Shown here piece by piece: positions 8,131 through 14,982 of a stretch of DNA of 28,882 nt; position 1 is the first letter of the stretch; every line of letters begins with the position of its first letter. The notes beneath the pieces were generated by a model. The model saw only the letters and a program-made list of their open reading frames with translations. It did no database searches and was not told where the DNA came from. The stretch lies in assembly GCA_015688915.1 (NCBI GenBank), contig JAATGX010000146.1, positions 1-28,882 on the forward strand, written 5' to 3'. Source of the stretch: Desulfuromonadales bacterium (GTDB lineage: Bacteria > Desulfobacterota > Desulfuromonadia > Geobacterales > Pseudopelobacteraceae). The position numbers and the translations under genes are program-made.

Positions 8131-9072
8131 ATGAAAGAGGCATTTATACGGGATACCGGCACTAACGGCGTGGAAGTTGCGATCGAAACCCTGGGAAAGA
8201 GCATTGCCCGATTGACCGAAAAAGAGGAGCAGCACACAAGCGCAGTCCCCGGTTTGTCACTTTTTCGGCAGGACGAACCGACCGAGCCGACCAGCGGCGT
8301 GTACGAACCGAGCGTGTGCCTGGTCGCACAAGGCGCCAAGCGCGTGCTGCTCGGCGATGACACCTATGTGTATGACGCGCACCATTATCTGATCACCTCC
8401 GTGCATCTACCCACGGTTGTGCAGATTATCGAGGCGAGCCGGGAGAAGCCGTACCTGGGGCTCAGGTTAATGCTTGATCAGCGCGAGATCTCACAACTGA
8501 TGGTGGACAGCAATCTTCCCCCGCCGCGTGCGCAGCAATCGAGCCGTGGCATGGCGACCGGCGAAGTGACGCTGCCGCTGCTCACCGCCTTTCAACGGTT
8601 GATCGACCTGCTTGCCGAGCAGCAGGACATACCGATACTTGGCCCGATCATCCAGCGGGAGATTATCTACCGTCTGCTTGTGGGGGATCAGGGCGAGCGT
8701 CTGCGCCAGATAGCGTCGGCCGGGAGCCAGAGTCATCAGATAGCGCGGGCAATCGATTGGTTGAAGGCTAACTTTGCACAGCCATTGAGTATCGACGACC
8801 TCGCTGCCCAGGTCCGCATGAGTAGTTCCACGTTTCACCACCACTTCCGGTCCATGACCGCCCTCAGCCCGTTGCAGTTTCAGAAGCAGCTCCGCTTGCA
8901 GGAGGCCAGGCGCCTGATGCTGGCGGAACGTATGGATGCCGCGACCGCAGGGTTTCAGGTCGGCTACGAGAGCCCTTCCCAGTTCAGCCGTGAATACAAC
9001 CGGCTGTTCGGGGCGCCACCATTGCGGGATATCACGAACTTGCGACAGATGGCTGCCGACGGGGGAGGGTAG
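8131..9072 (+). CDS. AraC-family transcriptional regulator with cupin-like N-terminal domain
   Basis: 313-residue DNA-binding regulator. The N-terminal half (about 25-180), with PSVCLVAQGAKRVLLGDDTY and YDAHHYLITSVHLP, matches the AraC_N type ligand domain (PF06719, YqhC-like). The C-terminal hundred residues hold two helix-turn-helix units, LSIDDLAAQVRMSSSTFHHH near 219-238 and DAATAGFQVGYESPSQFSRE near 269-288, the second being the conserved AraC signature. ATG 8131 is chosen because AGGAGG lies eight bases upstream and the promoter fits; a TTG at 8059 would run through the -10 box. It is divergent from the DUF1302-RND cluster 389 bp away, so it is the obvious candidate regulator of that cluster, sensing a small molecule that the sequence does not reveal. 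Confidence 0.92.
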   Translation: MKEAFIRDTGTNGVEVAIETLGKSIARLTEKEEQHTSAVPGLSLFRQDEPTEPTSGVYEPSVCLVAQGAKRVLLGDDTYVYDAHHYLITSVHLPTVVQIIEASREKPYLGLRLMLDQREISQLMVDSNLPPPRAQQSSRGMATGEVTLPLLTAFQRLIDLLAEQQDIPILGPIIQREIIYRLLVGDQGERLRQIASAGSQSHQIARAIDWLKANFAQPLSIDDLAAQVRMSSSTFHHHFRSMTALSPLQFQKQLRLQEARRLMLAERMDAATAGFQVGYESPSQFSREYNRLFGAPPLRDITNLRQMAADGGG

Positions 9073-9151
9073 GAAATTCACCCGTTCGTCCCCGCCTTCA
9101 GCGCATCAGCCCTTTTGCCAATGCACCGATCAGCCCGATAATCAAGGGAAC

Positions 9152-9376
9152 AGACTGCGGTGTGACAAGGGGATGCTCTGGGTGACCCAGGCCGGCGACC
9201 CGGTGGACTACGTTCTTGCCGGGAAGGAGGAATTCACCATCCGGTCCAGCGGAACCGTTATCATCGAGGCCCGCAGGGATGCGACCGTTACGGTGGAGGC
9301 TGTCCAACAAGCCGGCGGGCTTCTGCGGAATTTATGCCCGTATCTTGTCCCGGCCCGCAGTACCTATGCTCGGTGA
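9152..9376 (+). pseudogene. DUF2917 remnant without a proper start
   Basis: The frame reads RLRCDKGMLWVTQAG, then DPVDYVLAGKEEFTI and GTVIIEARRDATVTVE, which is the core of the small DUF2917 domain. The usual 20-odd N-terminal residues are missing: the frame has no ATG, GTG or TTG between the end of the AraC gene and an ATG at 9173 inside the conserved core. The tail runs 45 bases into the convergent membrane-protein gene, which is longer than the domain needs. I read it as a truncated or frameshifted copy. A short translated protein from ATG 9173 cannot be excluded. Confidence 0.5.
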
Positions 9377-9922
9377 GCGGATGCGGCGGACCAGTACCGG
9401 CACGAGGAACATGGCAGCAAGGACGATCAGCATGGTCGTGTTGGGATCGTGGATATACGTATTCAGGCGCAGGGTCGTGATCGCGATGACGGCGAAATAA
9501 AGTAGGTCACCGGCAATGGCGATAGCCCATCCGGCAACGAACCCATGGCCTGCGGCGAGGGCAGAGGCGCGCCCGGTCATGGGATCGACACCGAAGGCGA
9601 TCATGATGAGCGACAGAGGGCCAGCGCCGGTCCCGCTGAAATGCGCCACGCTCCGCGCCGTGGCGGCCTTCAGGAGGGCGCCGACCCTGGCCAGGAACGC
9701 TACCTTGCCGCACACCAGTGCGATCAGGAGCAGGACCGGTTCAAAGACCACCGCCAGGAGGATATCGGACACCAGGTAGAGCAATGCGGTGACGGGCCAG
9801 GACACACCTTTGGCCTGTGCGAGCATGACGCCGGCAGGGATGCCGCCGCCGACCGGGACGACAAACAGCTTCAACACCGGGAGCAGGATCGACGGTGCCG
9901 GAAACAGCGAAAAATTGGTCAT
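9332..9922 (-). CDS. Small integral membrane protein of unknown function
   Basis: 196 residues if started at ATG 9922 (MTNFSLFPAPSILLPVLKLF). Four or five hydrophobic helices are visible: an opening helix with FVVPVGGGIPAGVMLAQ, then WPVTALLYLVSDILLAVVFE, a loop with LIMIAFGVDPMTGRASALAA, GFVAGWAIAIAGDLLYFAVI and a C-terminal TTMLIVLAAMFLVPVLVRRI. The conserved-looking GVDPMTGR and GHGFVAGW are not motifs I can tie to a function. There is no clear ribosome site at 9922. A GTG at 10096 would add 58 residues that overlap a different, G+C-rich-codon frame and look non-coding, so I prefer the shorter form. It sits tail to tail with the DUF2917 remnant and head to head with the P460 gene. Confidence 0.7.
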   Translation of the reverse strand: MTNFSLFPAPSILLPVLKLFVVPVGGGIPAGVMLAQAKGVSWPVTALLYLVSDILLAVVFEPVLLLIALVCGKVAFLARVGALLKAATARSVAHFSGTGAGPLSLIMIAFGVDPMTGRASALAAGHGFVAGWAIAIAGDLLYFAVIAITTLRLNTYIHDPNTTMLIVLAAMFLVPVLVRRIRSPSIGTAGRDKIRA

Positions 9923-9986
9923 AAAATCCAGGTACTCAGGGATAACATTGATGACTCGTGTACGGACATCTTGCCACACTTTGTTT

Positions 9987-10157
9987 TCAAAGTGCAGAGG
10001 AATCAGTGAGGCGGTCGGTGATCCCGTCGCGGTATGCGGGGAACCCGTCCAGGTCCAGCGGGCGCTTGGCCGCTTTTTTAAATTGATTGTTGCCACCGAA
10101 ATACCCGGAATATTCTCCAGTTGTAACCAGGGGAATCACTGGTACTATTATGCACAT
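9987..10157 (-). CDS. Possible small ORF or gene remnant
   Basis: 56-residue frame from ATG 10157 to TGA. Its second half (KRPLDLDGFPAYRDG, ITDRLTDSSAL) uses codons ending almost always in G or C, like the real genes of this contig, whereas the overlapping extension of the membrane-protein frame does not. No ribosome site precedes the ATG and I recognise no family. It could be a small protein, the end of a decayed gene, or chance. Confidence 0.3.
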   Translation of the reverse strand: MCIIVPVIPLVTTGEYSGYFGGNNQFKKAAKRPLDLDGFPAYRDGITDRLTDSSAL

Positions 10158-10184
10158 ACTCAATTTTGAAGCGAGGAGGTCCTT

Positions 10185-10679
10185 ATGCGGAACATAGTGC
10201 TGTCTGGTGTCGCTCTTTTGCTGGTTGCAGGTTTTGTTGGTGCCGATAGCCGGCCGGTGGCTCCCAATGGAATTGCCCTCTATCCCGACTACATATCATG
10301 GAAGGTAATTGCGCCTTCATACCGCGAGGACAAGGGACATATCCGCATCATCACCGGCAACGAGATCGCTGTCGCAGCACTGCGTGCCGGCACCAAGCCC
10401 CTTCCGGACGGCAGCGTGCTGGCCAAGGTGGCCTGGAAAGCGGAAAAAAATCCAGCCTTCCCGGTGGCCACCGAGCCGGGCGCATTCGAGCAGGTCGAGT
10501 TCATGGTCAAAGACGCTAAAAAGTACAAGGATACCGGAGGGTGGGGATTTGCCCGTTTTGTGGGGAACGATCTGAAGCCTTACGGCAAGGATGCCGGTTT
10601 CGTCGGTGAGTGCTTCGGCTGCCACATACCGGTTGCCAATAACGACTATCTCTATACCAAGATTGTCAAGACCCCTTGA
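10185..10679 (+). CDS. Cytochrome P460-family c-type haem protein
   Basis: 164 residues, exported. Signal peptide MRNIVLSGVALLLVAGFVGA, then the family opening IALYPDYISWKVIAPSYRED, GHIRIITGNEIAV, PLPDGSVLAKVAWK and near the end ECFGCHIPVANNDYLYT, with the CXXCH haem motif at residues 143-147. This arrangement is that of the cytochrome P460/cytochrome c'-beta family, small periplasmic haem proteins linked to hydroxylamine or nitric oxide chemistry. The haem-crosslinking lysine that distinguishes true P460 would fall near K81 or K85, but I cannot settle this by eye. AGGAGG five bases before ATG 10185 fixes the start. A perfect terminator follows 19 bases after the stop, so the gene is a single-gene unit. 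Its substrate in this organism is unknown. Confidence 0.88.
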   Translation: MRNIVLSGVALLLVAGFVGADSRPVAPNGIALYPDYISWKVIAPSYREDKGHIRIITGNEIAVAALRAGTKPLPDGSVLAKVAWKAEKNPAFPVATEPGAFEQVEFMVKDAKKYKDTGGWGFARFVGNDLKPYGKDAGFVGECFGCHIPVANNDYLYTKIVKTP

Positions 10680-10698
10680 CCCGGAGCAGGGGAAAACG

Positions 10699-10731
10699 AA
10701 AATGGCCAGGATGCTGCATCCTGGCCATTTT
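10699..10731 (+). terminator. Terminator after the P460 gene
   Basis: Perfect 15-base arms (AAAATGGCCAGGATG and its complement) around a CTG loop. The A-run and T-run at the stem ends allow it to work in both directions. Confidence 0.85.
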
Positions 10732-10742
10732 CATTTCCGGTG

Positions 10743-10774
10743 GAAACAGCAAAGGTGGCGGCCGATTGGCCGCC
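10743..10774. repeat. Hairpin repeat, copy 1
   Basis: GAAACAGCAAAGG followed by TGG and a hairpin GGCCGATTGGCC with GC-rich flanks. The same sequence without the TGG occurs at 12718-12746 in the same orientation. On the minus strand the hairpin is followed by CACCTTTGCTGTTTCC, so it resembles a weak terminator. The two copies bracket lysA and the Fic remnant. Confidence 0.75.
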
Positions 10775-10943
10775 CTTTGAATTCAATAAACTTTCTCCGT
10801 GACTTCATCGCTCTGCAACAAACTTCCAGAGAGATGTTGCGCCGCGCCGGTCGAAAATGTTACATAAGATATACAACCCTTTTCACGTTGCCCTGAAGGG
10901 ATCGGGGAACGCGGGCTCATATCAAATTTGTGAGGTTGAAAGA

Positions 10944-12263
10944 ATGACAATGCAACACTTTGGTCCGACCAAACTGGACGCAACGCTCATCCCGAAAATA
11001 GCTCGACAGTGGGGAACACCGGTATATCTGCATGATCAGGGATATATAGAAAGCAGTTGTGAACAGTTGCTGAACATGCCGAATGCGTACGGCCTGCATG
11101 TACGCTACGCCATGAAGGCAAACTCGGATCGTACCGTACTGCGTGTCGTCACCAATAAAGGACTGGATCTGGATTGCTCGTCACTTGAGGAAGCGGCCCG
11201 TGCTTTTGCCGCCGGGGTTCCATATAGCCGGATGATGCTGACGACCCAGGAGGTTGCATCCGGTGAGGAGCGCGCGGAACTGGAGGAGATGATCCGGGCC
11301 GGACTGAAATACAACGTCTGCTCCATGCTGCAATATCAACTGATTGCCGACTTTGCCAGAAACAACAATATAAACCTGTCCATGAGGGTTCATCCGGGAG
11401 CAGCCGGCGGCGGTGAGAGCCAGACCCGCGATACCGGAAGCGAATATTCCTGCTTCGGCGTGCACTTGAACGATGTCCCTAAAGTGAAGGCCATGGCTGA
11501 CGAGCAGGGACTACGCTTTACCCAGGTTCATGTCCATATCGGCTCAGGGGGCGACCCGGAAAAGTGGCGGGAGAATATCGATCGTGAACTGGGCTTTGTG
11601 CGGACCTATTTCCCGGATGCCACCACGGTCAGCTTCGGCGGAGGGCTCAAGGTCGCCAGGATGCCGGGGGAAAAACAGGCCGACATCGCGTCGCTGGGAG
11701 CCTATGCCGCACAGCGGATAAAGGAGTTCAAGGAGGCAACCGGCCGCGAACTGCAGATGGAGATCGAGCCGGGAACCTATGTGGTGGCCAACTCGGGCCA
11801 TATCATCACCCGGATTATCGACAAAAAGCTGACCAACGAGCTGAACTTCCTGATCGTTGACGGCGGCATGGAGCTGCTGACGCGCCCGCTGCTGTACGGC
11901 TCCGAGCATCCCATCGCCATCGTGCGCCAGGACGGTACGCTGCTCTCCAGCGAGTATGACGGCACGCCGACGGCCGGGCTGAAAGCGTTCGGGATTGTGG
12001 GGCGCTGCTGCGAAAGCGGCGATTCGGTGCGTCTGGACGGCGACGGCAACATCGTGCCGGTGCTGATTGCCGAACCGGAAATCGGTGACTATGTGGTAAT
12101 CGGCGGCACGGGAGCCTATTCCGAGAGCATGTCGCCGGAAAACTACAACTCGCACCGCAAGCCGCCGGCCATCATGAGAATGCGCAATTCCGAACTGGTT
12201 CTGATCAGGAAAAAGCAGGTTCGTGAACAGATTTTCCAGAATGAGCTGGATGTGAAGCTGTAA
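10944..12263 (+). CDS. lysA: Diaminopimelate decarboxylase (E. coli-type LysA)
   Basis: PLP enzyme that decarboxylates meso-diaminopimelate to lysine, the last step of lysine synthesis. 439 residues, fold type III. The PLP lysine lies in RYAMKANSDR (K58), the phosphate and ring contacts in HVHIGSGGDP (198-205) and SFGGGLKV, the substrate contact in EIEPGTYVV (274-282), and the partner-subunit cysteine in CCESGDS (C356); it ends with GGTGAYSESMSPENYNS. These details match the E. coli-type branch better than the common bacterial type. ATG 10944 has GAGG eight bases upstream; the frame opens at 10857 but the extra 29 residues look non-coding. It is separate from, and opposite in direction to, dapA-dapB-dapL at 13.7-18.5 kb, and is bracketed by direct hairpin repeats. 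A related amino-acid decarboxylase is the only alternative. Confidence 0.85.
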   Translation: MTMQHFGPTKLDATLIPKIARQWGTPVYLHDQGYIESSCEQLLNMPNAYGLHVRYAMKANSDRTVLRVVTNKGLDLDCSSLEEAARAFAAGVPYSRMMLTTQEVASGEERAELEEMIRAGLKYNVCSMLQYQLIADFARNNNINLSMRVHPGAAGGGESQTRDTGSEYSCFGVHLNDVPKVKAMADEQGLRFTQVHVHIGSGGDPEKWRENIDRELGFVRTYFPDATTVSFGGGLKVARMPGEKQADIASLGAYAAQRIKEFKEATGRELQMEIEPGTYVVANSGHIITRIIDKKLTNELNFLIVDGGMELLTRPLLYGSEHPIAIVRQDGTLLSSEYDGTPTAGLKAFGIVGRCCESGDSVRLDGDGNIVPVLIAEPEIGDYVVIGGTGAYSESMSPENYNSHRKPPAIMRMRNSELVLIRKKQVREQIFQNELDVKL

Positions 12264-12291
12264 TTGGTTGATCGATCAGGTGTGGACAGTT

Positions 12292-12330
12292 AGAGGCCAA
12301 GGGGTATGAGTCCCTCGGCCTCTTTTGTGT
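12292..12330 (+). terminator. Terminator after lysA
   Basis: GAGGCC pairs with GGCCTC, with an inner AGGG/CCCT extension, followed by TTTTGTGTTTT, 28 bases after the lysA stop. Confidence 0.85.
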
Positions 12331-12386
12331 TTTAATATCCTGTCTCCTGGAAACCATAAGGGTATTTTGGGGATATTTATGGGTAA

Positions 12387-12714
12387 TTTCATGGTTATTA
12401 CCGGGCGCTGCGGGCATCACAGAAGCTGATCCGGAGTGAAGAGGAAAGTCTGGATGACTGGCTGGGTTTCTTCCTGACCAGCCTGAAAAAGCAAAAAGAC
12501 GTCCTGCTCGGCAAGATCGAGCGCGAACAGGTACTGGAGAAGCTGGCACCGCTGGAGGAAAAGATGCTGGGAGCGTGGCAGGGTCACCATTGCCGATGCA
12601 GTAACCTTCCTGGCCGCCAATCGCAACACCGTCAAGCTGCATCTGCTCCAACTGTCAGCAGGGATATCTGGGACAACATGGCACAAGGGGACGTGGTATT
12701 CGGTGGTGAGATAG
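12387..12714 (+). pseudogene. C-terminal remnant of a Fic-family gene
   Basis: Three reading frames in succession give one recognisable protein tail. From 12390 the frame reads YYRALRASQKLIRSEEESLD and DWLGFFLTSLKKQKDVLLGK, up to GAWQ near 12581. A +1 shift then continues VTIADAVTFLAANRNTVKLH, another shift at about 12655 gives QQGYLGQHGT, and a return to the second frame gives KGTWYSV before a stop at 12712. The order matches the region after the Fic domain in Fic/DUF4172-type proteins, including the C-terminal winged-helix part. A stop at 12384 and the absence of any upstream Fic core show that the catalytic HPFxxGNGR part is gone. It lies between the lysA terminator and the second hairpin repeat. 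Family is by recall of the C-terminal pattern, not by search. Confidence 0.65.
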
Positions 12715-12717
12715 ATT

Positions 12718-12746
12718 GAAACAGCAAAGGCGGCCGATTGGCCGCC
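12718..12746 (-). terminator. Hairpin repeat, copy 2, likely terminator of the MNT-HEPN pair
   Basis: GAAACAGCAAAGG joined to a GGCGGCC-GATT-GGCCGCC hairpin; a direct repeat of 10743-10774 lacking three bases. On the minus strand the stem is followed by TTTGCTGTTTC and lies about 150 bases beyond the HEPN stop, so it could end that transcript. Between it and the HEPN gene I see only a short minus-strand frame without a start. Confidence 0.55.
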
Positions 12747-12896
12747 TCGTGGATTATGCATGGTGTCATGCAAAGCCTGGCAATCCCACACCTACACCAG
12801 AACCCACGTCCCTTTACTCTTGATCTCGCGATACATGGCATCCGATGCGATATCGATATCACCTGGCCATCCAGAATTCCGGGGCAGATTCTTGTT

Positions 12897-13280
12897 TCAA
12901 GAACACCCCAAAATCACACGTACCACTTCACATATTGCCCTTGCAGCTTTGAGCGATTCCGCCGCATCATCCTCATCCGCCGTCATGCCCGGATACCTGA
13001 CCTCAACCGCCATTGCCGACAGTATTCTTGCATAACGAAGTATCCGCTCCAGGTCCGGGTACGGCCCGGATAGTTGGTTTATCAACGCCTCAAGATCATG
13101 GATGCGCGGAACGCGCATACCCGCTTCGACCATGACGGCCTTCAGGTATTTCTCCGCGCATTGCTGGGCATGAAAAGAAACCGCATCATAATTTGGTGCT
13201 TCGACGACTGCCACCTCACGTTTCGCGGTGTCAAGATCAGCATCGGCTTTGGTCACCCACTCCATTGTTTCAGGCTTCAT
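12897..13280 (-). CDS. HEPN-domain protein of an MNT-HEPN pair
   Basis: 127 residues, all-helical HEPN domain (PF05168 type). Recognisable parts are an N-terminal KADADLDTAKREV helix, NYDAVSFHAQQCAEKYLKA, the RVPRIHDLEALI segment and the C-terminal ILSAMAVEVRYPGM. In known pairs the HEPN protein is an RNase toxin and the MNT protein neutralises it by adenylylation. Here RVPRIH provides an R-X4-H spacing, but the tyrosine of the classical R-X4-H-X-Y motif is not there (H is followed by DL), so RNase activity is uncertain. ATG 13280 overlaps the end of the nucleotidyltransferase gene by 11 bases, implying coupled translation. Family is sure; toxin role is inference. Confidence 0.85.
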   Translation of the reverse strand: MKPETMEWVTKADADLDTAKREVAVVEAPNYDAVSFHAQQCAEKYLKAVMVEAGMRVPRIHDLEALINQLSGPYPDLERILRYARILSAMAVEVRYPGMTADEDDAAESLKAARAICEVVRVILGCS

Positions 13281-13581
13281 AGAGCACCGTGCCGCGAGTG
13301 ACGATTTCGGTCAGAAGCATGTCGTGTTTTGCTAGGCGTTCTTGGAGCTGTTCCGGGGTGCGAACCATCAAATCGAGTGGGATTCCCGCATTGATGCGCT
13401 CCCTGATTTCAACGGCGAACCGCCATGGTTTCCCTTGAAACGGTGCCACGACCAGCAGATCGACATCAGAGTCATTATCCGGATTGCCCCATGAATGGGA
13501 ACCGAACAGGATGATTTTCTGCGGAGCAAATTCTTTGCAAATCTGTTCGGAAATGTGCTGAATTTCCGTTGCCGTTGCCAT
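13270..13581 (-). CDS. MNT-type minimal nucleotidyltransferase (antitoxin partner)
   Basis: 103 residues. The nucleotidyltransferase signature GSHSWGNPDNDSDVDLLV carries the GS motif and the DXD metal-binding pair, and the protein is little more than this domain, as in MNT antitoxins. The C-terminal part (IPLDLMVRTPEQLQERL, then TEIVTRGTVLYEA) is typical of the group. ATG 13581 has GGAG nine bases upstream; upstream in-frame codons from 13683 look non-coding and would enter the dapL terminator. It is followed by the HEPN gene with an 11-base overlap. In studied MntA-HepT systems this enzyme adenylylates the toxin; whether it does so here is not shown. The pair sits as a small cassette between dapL and lysA. 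Confidence 0.88.
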   Translation of the reverse strand: MATATEIQHISEQICKEFAPQKIILFGSHSWGNPDNDSDVDLLVVAPFQGKPWRFAVEIRERINAGIPLDLMVRTPEQLQERLAKHDMLLTEIVTRGTVLYEA

Positions 13582-13671
13582 AATTTTATTCTCCGTGTTG
13601 ATGAACAGCCACCGTCCTAAGGTGAAGATACCCCAACCTTCCCCGTTCAACAAGCAGAAATCACGCATGAA

Positions 13672-13697
13672 AAAGGGCGCCACAACGGGCGCCCTTT
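13672..13697 (-). terminator. Terminator after dapL
   Basis: AAAGGGCGCC and GGCGCCCTTT form perfect 10-base arms around a 6-base loop, followed on the minus strand by TTTTTCAT, directly after the dapL stop. It ends the dapA-dapB-GGDEF-dapL transcript. Confidence 0.85.
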
Positions 13698-13701
13698 CTA
13701 T

Positions 13702-14934
13702 CTACTTGAGGTTTTTCTTGATCCTCTCCACCGCCTCAATCACATTCTCACGGTGCCCGAAAGCCGACAACCGGAAGAACCCTTCGCCGCTGGGGCCGAA
13801 GCCGGAGCCAGGCGTCCCGACCACGTTGCATTCGTTCAGCAGCTTGTCGAAGAAGTCCCAACTGGTCATGCCGCCCGGCGTCTTGAGCCAGATGTAGGGG
13901 GCGTTGACGCCGCCGTAGACCGTGCAGCCCGCCTCCTTCAGCCCTTCACGGATGATACGGGCGTTCTCCATGTAATAGTCGATAATCTCCCTGGTCTGGG
14001 TCCACCCCTCGTCGGAGTAGACCGCTGCGGCGGCGCGCTGGACCGGGTAGGAAGCGCCGTTGAACTTGGTGGTGGTGCGGCGCAGCCAGAGCTTGTTGAA
14101 GCTGTAGCGCTCACCGGTGGAAGTGGTACCCGTAACCTCTTCCGGCACGACCACCAGGCCGCAGCGGACGCCGGTGAAGCCGGCGGTCTTGGAGAAGGAG
14201 CGGAACTCGATGGCGCACTTTTTGGCCCCTTCGATCTCGTAGATGGAGTGGGGGATGGCGGGATCGGTGATGAACGTCTCGTAGGCGGCGTCGAAGAAGA
14301 TCACGGCGTCGTTGGCATTGGCGTAATCGACCCACTTTTTCAGTTCGGCCTTGCCGGCCACCACACCGGTCGGATTGTTGGGGAAGCAAAGGTAGATGAT
14401 ATCCACCTTCCGGGTGGGCAGGGCCGGGATGAAGCCGTTGGCCTCGTTGCACGGCATGTAGACGATGTTCTTGTAGTACCCCTTGTCGTCGGCTTCGCCA
14501 GTGCGGCCGATCATGACGTTGGTGTCGTTGTACACCGGGTAGACCGGGTCGCCGATGGCCACCACGTTGTCCAGGGCGAAGATGTCCAAGATGTTGGCGC
14601 AGTCGCATTTTGAGCCGTCAGATATGAACATCTCCTCGGTTTTCAACGAGACGCCCAACGGCTTGTAGGACTTCTCGATGATGGCGTTGATAAGCCAGTC
14701 ATACCCCTGCTCCGGGCCATAGCCGGCGAACTTGTCGGTGGTGGCCAGGTCGTCCACGGCGGCGTGGAAGGCCTTGAGCACGGCCGGGGCAAGCGGGCGG
14801 GTGACGTCGCCGATACCCAGGCGGATGACCTTGGCGGACGGGTTTGCCTCGGCAAAGGCGCGTACGCGGCGGCCGATCTCCGGAAACAGGTAACCGGCCT
14901 TGAGCTTCAAATAATTGTCATTGATCTTTGCCAC
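13702..14934 (-). CDS. dapL: LL-diaminopimelate aminotransferase
   Basis: PLP aminotransferase that converts tetrahydrodipicolinate directly to LL-diaminopimelate with glutamate as amino donor, bypassing the succinylase or acetylase branch. 410 residues, the family length. Visible hallmarks are IRLGIGDVTRPLAP, FAGYGPEQGYDWLINAI, EMFISDGSKCDCANI, CFPNNPTG and the PLP lysine in SFSKTAGFTG (K249). The start is GTG at 14934, supported by AGGAGG seven bases upstream. It is the last gene of the dapA-dapB-GGDEF-dapL run, 48 bp after the GGDEF gene, and a perfect terminator follows. Use of the dapL route is known in Geobacter-like bacteria, cyanobacteria, chlamydiae and plants. Confidence 0.97.
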   Translation of the reverse strand: MAKINDNYLKLKAGYLFPEIGRRVRAFAEANPSAKVIRLGIGDVTRPLAPAVLKAFHAAVDDLATTDKFAGYGPEQGYDWLINAIIEKSYKPLGVSLKTEEMFISDGSKCDCANILDIFALDNVVAIGDPVYPVYNDTNVMIGRTGEADDKGYYKNIVYMPCNEANGFIPALPTRKVDIIYLCFPNNPTGVVAGKAELKKWVDYANANDAVIFFDAAYETFITDPAIPHSIYEIEGAKKCAIEFRSFSKTAGFTGVRCGLVVVPEEVTGTTSTGERYSFNKLWLRRTTTKFNGASYPVQRAAAAVYSDEGWTQTREIIDYYMENARIIREGLKEAGCTVYGGVNAPYIWLKTPGGMTSWDFFDKLLNECNVVGTPGSGFGPSGEGFFRLSAFGHRENVIEAVERIKKNLK

Positions 14935-14982
14935 AATTTCCTCCTGCGTTTGGATGATGTTCCCGTATGGAATCTGTAACGA

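Noticed and set aside
7966..8235. 89-residue minus-strand frame upstream of the leader terminator
   Set aside because: Considered as the gene the terminator might serve, but it overlaps the AraC gene and its control region, extends over an A/T tract and has no ribosome site.
12792..12896. Minus-strand frame right after the HEPN stop, in the same frame, including GDIDIASDAMYREIKSKG
   Set aside because: Looks protein-like and may be a remnant, but it has no start, and I could not assign it to any family.
13753..14613. 286-residue plus-strand frame opposite dapL
   Set aside because: Antisense shadow of an intact enzyme gene.
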